Source: Entrophospora sp. SA101
Taxonomy: Eukaryota > Glomeromycota > Glomeromycetes > Entrophosporales > Entrophosporaceae
Direction: 5' to 3'
Length of the DNA: 64,000 nt
NCBI GenBank assembly: GCA_958430865.1
Contig: CAUDNR010002113.1
Span: 20,928 to 84,927, forward strand
The first letter of the stretch is position 1; every line of letters starts with the position of its first letter. Under the pieces are notes generated by a model, which worked only from the letters and a program-made list of their open reading frames with translations, searched no databases and had not been told where the DNA came from. Of this stretch, positions 46,686-61,200 are shown piece by piece. The position numbers and the translations under genes are program-made.

Positions 46686-48019
46686 ATATATTGATTTGTT
46701 TATCTTGAACCTATTATTTAACTATTACCATCTTTAATTATTTTTCAGTATTCTTTACCTACAAGTGATGAGGTCAATTTTTTTTAGCCAATAAGGCCAA
46801 AAGAAAAGCTACTATCAATTCTACTATTAATTGGATAAATTAGTTTGAAAAATTTAGATCAGATTGTGGTTATATAGGAAAAATTGATGATATAACTGAT
46901 TTCAAGGATTTTGAAGAACAATTGATAAATTATGTTACTAAAATGAAAAAAAATGATAGAATTGATTATACTTCTACTTCAGTTAATGCTTGTTTGGCAG
47001 CTATCAATAGGCACATTGTTGAGAAAAGCTTATTCAATAATCTTGATCTTTATCATAACAATAGATGTACATATAAAAGATTATGGCAAATTGTTGATGG
47101 CAAACTTCGATACCTTGATGAACTTGGACTTGGTGAAAAAAAAAAGTGCTGATTCATTAACTGACAGAAATCAAATGTAATATTGTCACATTCATGTACA
47201 TCACTAACAAATGGATATGGCTTAATCAACAGAGTTTTTTTTCAAAACTGCATTTTACTAAGTTCATCAGGAAATTTTCCCTGCCATAATATTACATCCA
47301 TAAATTTTAATATGTAAAGTTGTAATATTTGCATAAAAATTATGTAATATTTACACTCGATGTAATAATTGCATAATTTTTGTATGCTTATTTGCATAAT
47401 ATTACAGGCATGCTGTAAACTTACATAAATAGTGTAATAATTATGTAAATCTGCATCAGAAAATTTTCCTGATGTTTAAGAGTAAGCGAGCATTATAATT
47501 TACAAAGAAATCACTTTTAAAAAAGATCTGATGGAGGTTATGAAGTTTACATTTATAAATCAAAAACAAATCAATGAGGATTAGCTGGTGGAGCTGCTGA
47601 AAAATTGATAATCCCATACATAGAAGAAATTATTAGAGATTATGAATTATAACAAAAAATTCCATTAAATGCTGAAGCAGCTTTTTATCTTCATCCATTG
47701 AAGTTTGTGCAAGATTGGGGCTGTATAAATAATTGGTACCAACCAAATAATATTGGACAAACTAAATTGAAGAATTGGCTTTGTAAGATAACAGTTGAAA
47801 CAGGTATTGATCTTACAAAACATAAGATTACTACCCATACATGGTGTAAACACTAGTAAGAAATTTAAAAATATCAGATGCAACAGATATTGAAACAATG
47901 TCAATATCAAGCCACAGATCCACCAAAGGATTTGCCAGTTATGAGAGACCTAAAGATGATTTGCAACTACTAGGATGACCAATTTAATCAATTACAATAA
48001 AAGTAACTATTTAATTTAA
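46686..48019 (+). mobile_element. Insertion carrying a Crypton-like tyrosine recombinase relic
   Basis: This ~1.33-kb segment is absent from the paralogous site at 5340-5350, which defines its limits to within a few bases of TATAT/TTATAG. The 5' half (46800-47152) reads a helical core-binding-like domain: K-A-T-I-N-S-T-I-N-W, F-R-S-D-C-G-Y and C-L-A-A-I-N-R-H-I. The 3' half (47500-47980) reads a catalytic-like domain: K-S-K-T-N-Q, L-K-N-W-L-C-K, T-T-H-T-W, then after a frame change S-I-S-S-H-R-S-T-K-G-F-A-S-Y-E-R-P, the H-x-x-R...Y end of tyrosine recombinases. Stops, frame changes and a nested MITE (47265-47474) show it is inactive. There are no inverted ends, as expected for Cryptons. Confidence 0.7.
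47265..47474. mobile_element. MITE nested in the recombinase relic
   Basis: Ends CATCAGGAAATTTTCC and GGAAAATTTTCCTGATG-type inverse enclose about 210 bp of TGTAATA/TGCATAA-rich sequence. It splits the core-binding and catalytic halves of the recombinase. Same end motif as 38304-38484. Confidence 0.7.
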
Positions 48020-48356
48020 TTATAGTTTAAAAGATTATAATAATAACAATAAAAATATTAAACATTTAATTTCTTGTTATTTACAAGTTACAAATAATAA
48101 TGGAAATACAGAAGATCTTGATCATGGTAGTCAAACAAGTTTCAATACAGCAAGAGAGATATTAAAAGGTGAATTTTGTTACCACAGTATTTATAATAGA
48201 GATGGCATATATCTTTAATTACTAACCAGCTAATTCGATTTTTTAGAATCTATTAAACATGACCAACAAATAAATATTAAACCTGCCAAAATTAATTGCA
48301 ACACTTCAGCAGAAATAAATGGTATTAAGGAAAAACATTGCACAAATATTCAATAA

Positions 48357-49501
48357 AAGAAATTTTAATAATTGTAGTTTTAATATCACTATTAATAATA
48401 ATAATTAGTTGCCATTAAATATACAAATTGCCAAATTGTAATTAAATTAATTAAATTGATAAATTGCTAAGAATATAAAGAATTTTTTTAATTTTATGAT
48501 ATTTACTATGTCATGTGCACATTATAGATGCTGGTCGCAATTCTTGGTGATGGTTGCAACCATATTTGCGACATATAAAAATGGTTTGCGACCACTTTGG
48601 GTTCCTTTTTTGGATTGCAACATGGAACACTAGTGCACATATGATTTAAAATTCAATATGATGGTCACTGATGTCACTGCTGATATTGCTTAGATTATGT
48701 CATAACTGTGAAAAATATTAGGTCAGGTTACATGATCAAAATCATAGTGGGCTGCATGATAATACCTTGATATAACCCTTGAATGTTGTTGCTGGTGTCA
48801 TTTGCAATGGAAACCTTATATTAATAAACAAAAGCTTTTTATGCTTTAAAATGGTAATCCTTGGACAGTAGTTGCACTTGGTGATGATCAACAACACAAT
48901 CCAAGCCCTGTGAAGCAGGGAAATGCACATTGAGTCCAATACATGGGGGCTTTATGATAGAAATGGCCCATGTTGTGAAAAGTGAAAAGTGAAAATTTAA
49001 AATACTATTATTGTTTTTAAACTTTAAATGGGAATGTATCTCGAAATTTTATTAAGCAAAGTGGGTATATTTTCTAAGCCAAAAACGTTCTACATGAGAA
49101 GTTACATATTGCAATAATATTAACTCAAAATCACTTTTTTCACAACATGGTCATTTCTATTGAAAAGCTCAGTATGATTGGTGGTTTTATTATCAGAATC
49201 TACAAATCGGTCTACCTGACACCTTGGGATCAAGATGTTAATGCTGCCCATAATATTATGAATTATTTGCATATGAACACTTATAATGGAATCTAACCCA
49301 TTCATTGTTGTCATTTTAATTGTAGCAGCACTTCACAAAACCTCAATTTTAATCAATTTAGTTTTAGTGTAGCAAGTCATGGGTTACACATGTTAATATT
49401 AAAAAATCGAAATATTTATTCATTAATATTAATATTAATATTAATTCCTGTCCTTAAAAGCTTTCTCTTTATTTTCCCTATATTGACAAATTTAATTGAA
49501 A
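48357..49501. other. Intergenic region upstream of RBM18
   Basis: No supported gene. It contains a member of the 22.1-kb MITE family (next entry) and a run of four GGTTGCAACC-like words around 48530-48610. The last 150 bp have TTAATATTAATATTAA repeats before the RBM18 ATG. Confidence 0.5.
48957..49160. mobile_element. MITE related to 22124-22379
   Basis: Inverted ends ATAGAAATGGCCCATGTTGT and the near complement at 49137-49160. The interior shares TTTTATTAAGCAAAGTGG and TTTCTAAGC with the 22.1-kb element. It has lost the outer TATGGGG end. Confidence 0.65.
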
Positions 49502-50434
49502 ATGTCAACAGGAGGAGGAAAGATTTCATCAAAGGTTAATAAATTTAGATCAATTATTTATAGTACTAAGATCAGAAGTTGATTGTTTTTATCCTATAGC
49601 TTGACGATAAACGTTTATACATTGGAAATCTTGATCCTTCAATAGACGAGTAAGTCAACAAATAATATTCGTTTCTCTTTTTTTTATATAATAATATTAT
49701 ATATTTTTTGTTAAAATATATATAGGTATGCATTAGTTAAATTATTTGAACCTTTTGGAAAGATAACAAATTTAGATTTTCTTTTTCATAAAAATGGACC
49801 TAAACGTGGTCTACCAAGAGGTTATTGTTTCCTAGAGTATAGTAAAAAAGAGGTATTGATTTTTTTAAATAAAAATTTTTTAAGATTTGTTAAATCATTA
49901 TAATAAAATTGGCCGTGTAAAAAAAAATCTAGGAAGCATTAAAAGCAATGACAGAAATGCACTCAAAATTAATAAAGAATCGATCAATTATTGTAACATT
50001 TGCTTATGCTGCACCTGAAAGTTATTATGATAGTAAAACAGGTACAATGAAGAAAAGATCAAACGCAACTACAATTTCATTGATAAAAGCACATAAAATG
50101 CTTAATGCTAGGTAGGCAATGATTTTCTTTATAGAATTTATTTGTTTGTTATTAAACTTGAATAATTTTGCTAAAAATATATGATAAAAGTACGGATGCA
50201 AAAATAATTGCATTAGAGAAGAAATTAGCACAAATGAAACAACAATCTTTACCTCAACAGAGACAGTTACAACAACAAAAATTACAATCGTCATCATCAT
50301 CACCATCATCATTGTCATCTAAACCCTTGTCTACAAATATATCAAAAGAATCAACAACAATAAAATCAATATCATCTTCAACACATCCATCAACCTCCAA
50401 GGTCTCCAATGAACTTAGATACAAACCTTATTAA
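49502..50434 (+). CDS. RBM18: RNA-binding protein RBM18
   Basis: Exons 49502-49534, 49600-49649, 49726-49852, 49933-50111 and 50191-50434 join in frame to 210 residues. An RRM spans about residues 12-95: R-L-Y-I-G-N-L-D-P (RNP2), F-G-K-I, the diagnostic D-F-L-F-H-K-N-G and R-G-Y-C-F-L-E-Y (RNP1). After it comes D-A-K-I-I-A-L-E-K-K-L, matching the conserved helix of RBM18 (human: T-A-K-I-K-A-I-E-A-K-L), then a Gln/Ser-rich tail. Human RBM18 is 190 residues. The family is widespread and its RNA targets are poorly known. All introns are GT-AG and short, the first with donor GTTAAT. Confidence 0.92.
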
Positions 50435-52033
50435 AAAAAATTTTTATTATTGGCATTAATTTATAGAATATTATTAATACTAATAATTATATTTAAAATA
50501 AAACAATTATAAAATTTAGATAATTAGACTTTTGAAAAGAAAAAGGTTTTTAACTATTATTTGTAAAATTTGCTTTTAAGATTGGGATTTCAATTTTTCA
50601 AATACAAAAGAAGTCCATTCATTCATTACCTTTTTACAACTTGCAATTATGTATATATTCTTGTGGATACTACAAGTTCACCTTAGAATTTTCAAAATCA
50701 TCATCAATTTCCATTAATAATGAATAAAACCACCAAATAACATTATTCAATAATTTTTTAATGAATATGCAAATATTTCAGTTCTTGTGAGTTTTGCTGG
50801 AGACAAATATATAGTGTAGTATAATAGATAATACAGAAGAATTTATGACATTGAAGATTCTTTGTTATCATATATTTTACATTGTTGTTTATATAAGAAA
50901 AAAAATGCGGAAGTAAGGATGTTGTTAAAGGTTTAAAATTGGCCTTTATAATCAATAATGATAATTTGTTGATTAATATATATATAGCATATTTTTTTTT
51001 TTTGCAATATCAAATTTTTATTAATTATTATTAATAAAATCAAAATGATTAAAATGATTACATATATATGTATATACATGGAATTTTTAAAGAAAAAACC
51101 AAAGCCAAGATATTAATAAAAAATAATATATTATTTAAAGTTCCAACTTGAATGCCCTTCTTTTTCCATATATATGCAACTTGATGAGTAAATATGAGAA
51201 GATGATAAAATATTCCATAAATATTTTCCTTGTTCTAATCAATGTAGATGCTTCTTCAGTGATTTCAGTGATTAAAACTAAGATCAATTATTTTTTTTGG
51301 CCATTTTTAATAATCAGATTCAATGATTATGGTTCTTGCTTGTGATATTCATTTTTTCTAAATTATTGCCTCTTTAATAGGCGATGGTTGATTAGATTTC
51401 GTTCCAGAAGAAAAGGCTGCTAAGAATGATTTATCATTTAAACTACTGTGGGGTCTTTTTCTAGATCCTGGTTTGTTTTTAAAGATTCGATCATTTCCAT
51501 AATTTTATAATTTTATCAATAGTGTTTAATGATGGTTGAACACTTGGGGTTTTGTACTTGAATATATTATGTTGAAAGAATGGATTTTCTGCCCTTTTTC
51601 CAATATATCAAATTCATCAAAAGGATTCAGTAATGGATCCCTTCTGAGTCATAAAGAATTTCAGCAAAATGATCATTCTCAAAGCTTTTCTTTGAAAATA
51701 CTATTTTCTTTGTCACCTTTGCCACTTGGAATTTACCTTTTCCACAATAATTATTTATAATTAAATATTTTTTTTTAAAAGCATCGTTATTAATAAACAA
51801 AATTTACAATTATAAAATACTTTAGGTGTTTAATTGCTCTACTTGGAAAGGATTATCATCATAAAAAAATTTTTCTTTATAAATAATAATAAAATTTATT
51901 ATATGTTATGATTTCTTTTGATCTTTCCTATTACCTGTGCAATACGTGTGGGGGGTATGAACCACTACTATACTAATCGAGATTAACAAAAAAATTTGAT
52001 TCTCTCTTTTCAAATCGATTCAATTGGAAAAAG
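50435..52033. other. Intergenic region
   Basis: Only short frames (for example 51536-51760) without recognisable content. AT-rich tracts around 50980-51120. No repeat structure resolved. Confidence 0.5.
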
Positions 52034-53096
52034 ATGATAGAAAAAATTTTAGAATTGATAGATTTTAGTCAAACAAGTTTTTGGATTTCTTTTGCTTCAA
52101 TTTTATTTAATCCCATTTTTTGGAACTCGATGGCAAGAAAAGGTATTAATTGATTGTTTATCGTATATGTTGGTTGGTTTTAATAAATAAGTATAATTTT
52201 AAAATTATATAAATTTTTGAAAATATAAAATAGAATATAAAACACGTTTTATAACTCGTGCAGCGGGTGGGAATCCTTATATTGGCTGTTATAGATTGGC
52301 CACTACTATTTTCTCGCTTGGTCTTTTAAGAGATTATTTGTAAGTTTATTAATTTTTCTTTTTTTTTTTTCTAATAATCATCTTAATGACATGAATACAT
52401 TTATTAGATATCATCGGGCAATTGAACATCAACCAACTTTACCAGAACTTAACAATTATCAAGTAAAATTGTCGGGAGCAATATTATTTGGTTCTGGAAT
52501 GCTTTTTGTAATATCATCGACTTATATGTTAGGAATTACTGGAACATTTCTTGGTAATTGATTACTATCACCATCACCATCATCATCGTTATTGTTGTTG
52601 TTATTATTATTATTATTATTATTAATTATGGTTTATTGATTAGATGATTATTTTATTTTGATAAAAAGGTGATTATTTTGGCATATTGATGAATGAAAGA
52701 GTCACTTCATTTCCTTTCAACGTTCTTGAACATCCAATGTATTATGGTTCTACAATGAGTTTTTTAGGAACTGCTTTATGGTAAACATTTATGGAAATAA
52801 ATCATGGAAATAGACGAATAAATGTTATTTACTAAAAAATTTATTATATATATGTAATAATTAGGTATGCAAGTCCAGCTGGGATTCTTTTATCAGCTTT
52901 GATTTTTATTGTTTACTTGGTTGCAATTCAATATGAAGGGCAAGTTTAAAGTTTTTTATTTATTATTTTTATTATTTATAATTTATTCATTATATTCGTA
53001 CAACAATAATAATCGATCCTTTCCTTTTTCCCCATCCAACCTGTCATTAGACCATTTACATCAATGATCTATCTAAACGAGAACAAAAGGGATTAA
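52034..53096 (+). CDS. OPI3: Phosphatidyl-N-methylethanolamine N-methyltransferase
   Basis: Exons 52034-52142, 52234-52339, 52408-52553, 52669-52780, 52865-52939 and 53051-53096 join in frame to 197 residues (yeast Opi3 has 206). Conserved segments are [31 protein letters not shown] and [13 protein letters not shown], the S-adenosylmethionine/phospholipid motif of the PEMT family. The C-terminus ends Y-E-G-P-F-T-S-M-I-Y. Four hydrophobic spans fit an ER membrane enzyme. It carries out the last methylations from phosphatidylethanolamine to phosphatidylcholine. The last intron uses a GC donor (AAGG|GCAAGT ... TTAG); without this splice the conserved C-terminus is lost. Confidence 0.93.
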
Positions 53097-56000
53097 CAAA
53101 AATCATCTATGTTTACTCCCTCTATATATTTATTTACGGGTTGATTAATAAAAAAGATTTATCTTTCATTTTCATTTATTTTTTATTCATTCATTATCTT
53201 AAGTTTTCATTGTTATTTTCTTCATGATAAATTTTTTAACCTACCATCATTATTTATTAATATACTAACAATCTTCATTAGATTCAACTCTATTTTTGTA
53301 ATATATTTTCTCATTTTGCTAATTGCTTAGTATGTGGTTATATTAAAAATATTATAATCGCATTCTGCTAATTGCTTAGTATTATAACAGCAAATTGTTG
53401 TATTGACTTAAAACTTGTATTAGTAAACAAGAACTATGCGAAAAATTACATTTGGTAACGCACATGTAAACTCGTCATTTATTTATATTGTCTAAATAGT
53501 TGACAAGAAACTACTAGTTCCCAATATGGTTCGACCCAGAAACTTTTTGTGACGTCAAATGATCACTTTGCAATAACAAAAATAACAAGCCACAATTAGT
53601 CAGGAAAACAAAAATATTTTGATGAACCAATCAAGATTAAAAATGTGGCTTCGATATTTTACTAAAATAAGAATAAGGCGAAATTAAATGATTGTTTATA
53701 TACAATCATACCATATTTTTTATTAGAATTCTTTGGGTTTGAATGAATCAAAATAATTAAAATAATTTGATCTACAAACGCACATACAATGCATTCCAAA
53801 TTAAAATTGCATCTCTTCTTGTACAATAAATAATTCTCCACAGATTTTTCATACTTGTACATATGATTGGGTTATACAAATATATTTACATCAGGTTTCT
53901 TTCTTGTCAAGTTTTATTTATTATTTATTAATAAATTAGTGGGAGACTTTTTTTGTTCAAATCCGCAAATAGTCAGCGATTTCTGCAATATTAACATTAA
54001 CTAATTCACACATTGAAAACCAATTCGCAAGTAGAACTATTTTTTTTGGTATTTTATTTGGTATAGGTCATGAATCTTCTTTACCAGCGTATTTTATTTT
54101 TGTTTGTCCAGAATTTTGTACTCCCAAAGTGCCGTGGCTATGAAGTTACTCAATACCATAATTGTAAATGTGATAGTGATAGTGATAGTGATAGAGTCTA
54201 ATCTTCCATATAAAGATAACTGGAGTAAATAAAACAGAGAGTGCTACTAAGGCTTTTTTTTTTAACTTTTTAGCTATTCTTTATATATTCTTTTAACCTA
54301 CATCTACATCCTGCTTTCTTGTATGAAAGTTTTCTGTTCCTAAAAGGTTTGGCTTGTTCTTTGTGGAGGTATTGTTCATTTTATTTAAGATGGATATGAC
54401 TATTTCAGAAAACTTGGCCAATCAGCCTATATGAAGGGTCAATTAGTTAATCTGATATAGATGAATGGTTTGAGTAAAATTTTATAGCAATTAATTGTTC
54501 TCATGTAACAAAAAAAGACAGCTGATGGGTAAATCATGGTGTGGATATTTATAATCTTAGTACAAGCACAATATACTTATATACTTATTCATAGAGTTTG
54601 CAGATTTAGTCACACAACATTTTTATAATAATAGTAGTAATAAATAAAAAGACAGATGGAATGGGGTCATCACATATCATATATTTATCATTACATAATC
54701 ACCTGTCTTGCATACAATTTAAATTGATGGATACATGAAAAAATTATTACTTTTGTGGAGTTTTCTGGGAAGGTGTTTCCATGGAAAATATTATGCTTAA
54801 GAAAGATAGATATTCATATCAGATAGTGAGAAAAAAAATACAGAAAAAAAAAATTTCCATAAAGAAAAATCAACACCAATGTTAATGCTGAATTTTATGA
54901 CAAAACTCCTTGACTTTCTGTTGCCAAAAAATTATTGCTTGTTTGGGAGAAGGTTTGATTGGTAAACTAGTAACCATAAGCACTTCTTATGAGCTCAAAT
55001 CTGGATACCATGATCCAAGAAAGGGAATTATATTCCCAAACCTTTAGATACTTCCCCCCAATAAAAGTTAGAACTTACAACAACTCTCAAAATTGATGGA
55101 AAATGCATTCCTCAAGATTAAAAGAGATTATAATGATCAAGAAAAAGCAATTCCCATAACAAAAGAAAGTTTTCCAGACATAATTTATCACCTTTCTGAC
55201 TAGAAATATTGTTGTTATGATTCAAGCCCTAGCATTTACCATGTCAAAAACTATTGTAGTCTTTGTAAATATACTTTAACAAAAACTGTCAACAATATTC
55301 ATTGCCTTCATTTTTTTTGCCAAAGAGGAAGAAAATAATCTATGATTCGAATGAATGGTTTGCCATCACCATCTCTCAATCCAGTAATTTGATATGAGTT
55401 AAGTGCATAAGGAGAATGTGGGCCATTGGAAAATTTCCAAAAGACTTTGAAAGGGTGAAAAACATTGATAATGGTCCACTTCAAAGAAGACATCTCAGAA
55501 TTGCAAATGTATCTTGTGCCTAAAAAACAGGATGTACAGTTTACTCTCTATAATGAATCCCCCTATAATAAACACTAAGTAAAATCTCTCTATAATGAAC
55601 TTCCCTTTTGTCCCCAATTTATTTTTTATAATTAATTTCTCTATTTATAATGAACATTTTTATAAACATTCTCTATAATAAATAAAGGCAGAAAAATTAT
55701 ATATAGGAATAGAAGGTTTGTTATAGAAAAATGAATTGTAGAATATATAAGAATAGCTAATAAGAAAAGATTCTGACAAATGTGTGAAGAGAAAAAGAAA
55801 AGCCAATTATATGAAATCACTAACACTAATCACGTTACACGATAGTACAATTGTGGCGTTGAGCAAACATTGTATTATATATAAATAAATGTATATGCTA
55901 TATAATATAAATCTTTCCTCTTCTAACAAACAATTATCACTAATAATTATTATTGAAACATATTAATCATTAAATATTTATTTACCTTTTATAGTATTGT

Positions 56001-56344
56001 TATTATTAAAATATTAAATATCAAAAATATTTAATAATTTTTTTTTTTTTAATTCTTAAAAAATAAAAACATTTAGAATAAACTTTAAAATTAAACTATA
56101 TATAAAAATAAATTTTTTTTTCTAATGTAAAATATTCTGTTTGTACATAAAATTTTTTTTATATATAAAATTTGTAAAAAACAAATTTATACATTATTGT
56201 TTTTTTAACATTCATCATCATCATCATCATCATCACCCATCATTATTTTCATTATTTTCGCAGCTTTTTTTTCAATTTAAAAAAAAGAGAAATATTTAAC
56301 AAAATAGCATATATAAAAATCAATCAATTTTTTTATTTAAGAAA
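53097..56344. other. Intergenic region with relics
   Basis: Frames with many stops at 54400-55500 include a minus-strand stretch at 55308-55493 (V-F-H-P-F-K-V-F-W-K-F-S-N-G-P, G-D-G-K-P-F-I-R-I-I-D-Y), an unidentified dead gene fragment. A GATAGT microsatellite lies near 54173-54195 and a CAT tract near 56216-56236. The last 300 bp before the SH3 gene are homopolymer-rich, probably leader sequence. Confidence 0.45.
55535..55725. mobile_element. MITE related to the innermost element at 26701-26854
   Basis: Shares AACACTAAGTAAA, CTCTCTATAATGAAC and CCCTTTTGTC in the same order with 26701-26854, plus TTTTTTATAATTAATTTCTC. The ends ACTCTCTATAATG and AGGTTTGTTATAG are degraded inverted repeats. 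Confidence 0.6.
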
Positions 56345-58680
56345 ATGTCATTAATTACATATAATAATAATAATGTTAATAAAAAAATAAAAAATCTAAT
56401 AACACCATTAAATTTGACAGCAACAACAACAGCAGCATATTTAATTGTAATAATAATAATATCAAATTTATTATCATCATGTATATTATTAGTAAACGGA
56501 CAAGGCGTAAAAATGCCACCATGTTTATCGCTGGAGGGATCAACAACATGTCCAGCATTTTCACAATATTCTATTTCCTCGGCAATGTTCAATTACGGCT
56601 CTGATGGTTTAAATTATAATTGGCTGTTGGGAGCCAGTTCAATACAAGAGTTTGATTTATTACTGCGAGACTATGTTAATAATGATTATGTTAAATCTTA
56701 TTACATAGAAGGATTAAATTGTACAAATTTCGATTCAAAAAGTATGTACGTTAGGTACACTACTACAATGATATGTGCTAGATTAGTAGAAAGTGTACCT
56801 TCCAGAATGTGCCCATCAGAAAAAGCAATTGAAAGGAGGTTAATATGCAATAAAACTTGTAATAGCCATTTATCATCATTGATAGAATCTACAAAAAATT
56901 CTACTATATGTCCAACAACATCCGATACTTCTACAAGATCTGTAAGATTAAGTCTTCTAATTGATTGGTGTGCCGATGGAAATTACACTGACACTTCGCC
57001 AAGTTGTATATCTGGAGAACTAAATGAGCAACTTAATTGTGGTAAGTGAAACATCATAATTTTATTATATTATTATTTCTTGTTGTGGGAAGAAAAAGAG
57101 ATATAGATATTATTTAATTCTAATTCTTAATTTTTTTTATTTAAAAAAAATTAGGATTTCAACAAGATGTAAATTCATTTTGTAATTTTTGTAACATAAC
57201 CACATCTGGTAATAATAATCAATGTTGTCAAAATACAAATACAAATTGTCCCAAGACTAATTTATTAAGTACATCAACAATACCTGACCCACCTTCGCAA
57301 TCACCTCAAATAACAACACCACCTTCACAACCAAACCCGCCGCACTTAAAATCATCTCAAATAAAAATAGAGGTTATAATAGGTATAATTATTGGTTCAT
57401 TTGCTTTATTATTATTATTGATATGTTTAATAATATTTTGCATGAAAAGAAGATCAGGCAGATCAAATGATAATAATAATCATAAGAAAAGATCTTCGTT
57501 TTTCTCTGTTCCATACTTTAAAGCACCTATATTAAATAATTATAATAGCGGAGATGGGAGATCGGAAATGATGAGCCGATTTTCACATTCTAGTATAACA
57601 CCAAATCCATCAACTGGCGGCACATCTTCTTTGCTGTCAACTAATAGTAATGAATTTAATTATTATTATTTTAATAATAATAATAAAAATCATGATGCAA
57701 TGATTGATATTAACAACAATTATCCACAATATCCGCCGCAACAACAACAAATAAATTTACAAACACAACGACAAATACATCAACAACAACCACACCAACA
57801 ACAATATGACAATAACAACAAAAATCAAATAACAACACCACTATCACCACCTTCAATCGAAATTACTGTACATCATCAGAAAGATGATAGTAACAGTGTA
57901 TCAACACCATTCTCGGATATAGGAAGTGAACTTGTCATAGTGGTGTTTCCTTATAGTTCACGACTTCCTGATGAATTAGATTTGATGCCTAATGATACGA
58001 TTATTGTAAACCAAATATTTGATGATGGATGGGCAGTTGGAACAAATCAAAATACTGGTAACAAAGGTGCATTCCCAGTAGTTTGTGTTGCAAGCCCAAA
58101 TCTACTTAAATATGATATTTCAGATAATGTTAGTAGTAGTAATTATGGTGATGATAGTGGTGATGACATTGGAGCTGGAGCAGGAATTGGAGTCGGAGGA
58201 AATGATAATAGTAATTTTATTAATCCATCATCACTTACAATTCAATCATTAGAAAGTGGAATCATATTTCGTAATACACCAACACCTTCTTCACAATTAT
58301 CAGAACCAAGAAATTACAACAGACTTAGTTTACTATCGCACAGCGTAGATAATTTACCAAAAAGACATTCAAGTATAAGAAGAAGTGAAAATGATGCCAA
58401 TAAAGAAAGTAGTGAAAGAGGAGGAAATAAAAGAAATGAAAAAGAAAGGGACGATAATGAAGAAGAAGATGAAGATAATGATAATGATGATGAAGTGTCA
58501 GTGTTGAAAAATGATGTAAATTATGTGGAAAGATTTGGTTATGATGATGATTATGATGATGATTATGATAGTAAAGAAGGTGACAAAGTTGATATTAGTA
58601 AAGTTAATGATAGTAGTAGTAATAGTGGAAGCGATGAGGGCAATGAGGAAACTCTAATAACATCATCGACAAATTCTTGA
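56345..58680 (+). CDS. Single-pass membrane protein with Cys-rich ectodomain and cytosolic SH3 domain
   Basis: Exons 56345-57041 and 57155-58680 join in phase to 740 residues. An internal hydrophobic segment (about residues 34-54, [11 protein letters not shown]) acts as signal or anchor. The ectodomain to about 300 has many Cys (C-P-A-F-S-Q-Y, C-N-K-T-C-N, C-N-F-C-N-I and C-C-Q) and a Pro/Ser linker. A transmembrane helix ([15 protein letters not shown]) is followed by K-R-R. The cytosolic part has Asn/Gln-rich tracts, an SH3 domain at about 515-575 ([29 protein letters not shown]) and an acidic Asp/Glu tail. The layout resembles fungal SH3 surface proteins such as Fus1- or Sho1-type sensors. 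Orthology is not established. Confidence 0.82.
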
Positions 58681-59091
58681 TGCAATACTAATAATATTAA
58701 TATTAGTATTACTAAAAAAATTTGATGATTATTTTAATGAACATTTGTATTAAAAAAATAATCTAAAAAACCTCATTAGAATAAATGACTTATTTATGTC
58801 CATCCATCATCCATCTATATACAATCTGCAATCAACAATTAGATTCTTCCTCCCTTTTTTTTTTAGAATGTATATTTTCATAAAATAAAAAAAAAAGACT
58901 CGATACAAAGATTTGTAAATAATTTCTCTGTAGAAATTAATGATTATTAATCAATTGTCGCAGAGTGCTTCATATATTCGTTTCCCACGATAAATTAATA
59001 TTAATGAATGAATGACTCATTAATTATTTAGATCTGCATATATTTGATTGAATGATAATCTTTTTTCTCACAAAATATTAAATATAAATAG
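58681..59091. other. Intergenic region between SH3 gene and aspartate aminotransferase
   Basis: AT-rich, with short inverted words AATATTAATATT. It must contain the aminotransferase promoter. No specific site is called. Confidence 0.5.

Positions 59092-61200
<2,109 letters not shown>

Larger units (their letters stand above)
46650..48356 (+). pseudogene. Small unknown gene interrupted by insertion (copy 2)
   Basis: Exon pieces 46650-46685 and 48020-48168 flank the insertion and together match the single exon 5310-5493 of copy 1. The ATG there is GTG here. A GTGAAT donor leads over a short intron to an exon at 48247-48356 (E-S-I-K-H-D-Q-Q-I-N-I-K then stop), which joins in phase. The protein is Asn/Lys-rich with no recognised domain. 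The lost start and the insertion suggest it is dead in this copy. Confidence 0.45.

Noticed and set aside
56320..56592. Minus-strand hydrophobic ORFs opposite the SH3 gene start
   Set aside because: They mirror the low-complexity Asn/Thr/Ile codons of the sense exon, which explains the hydrophobic look.
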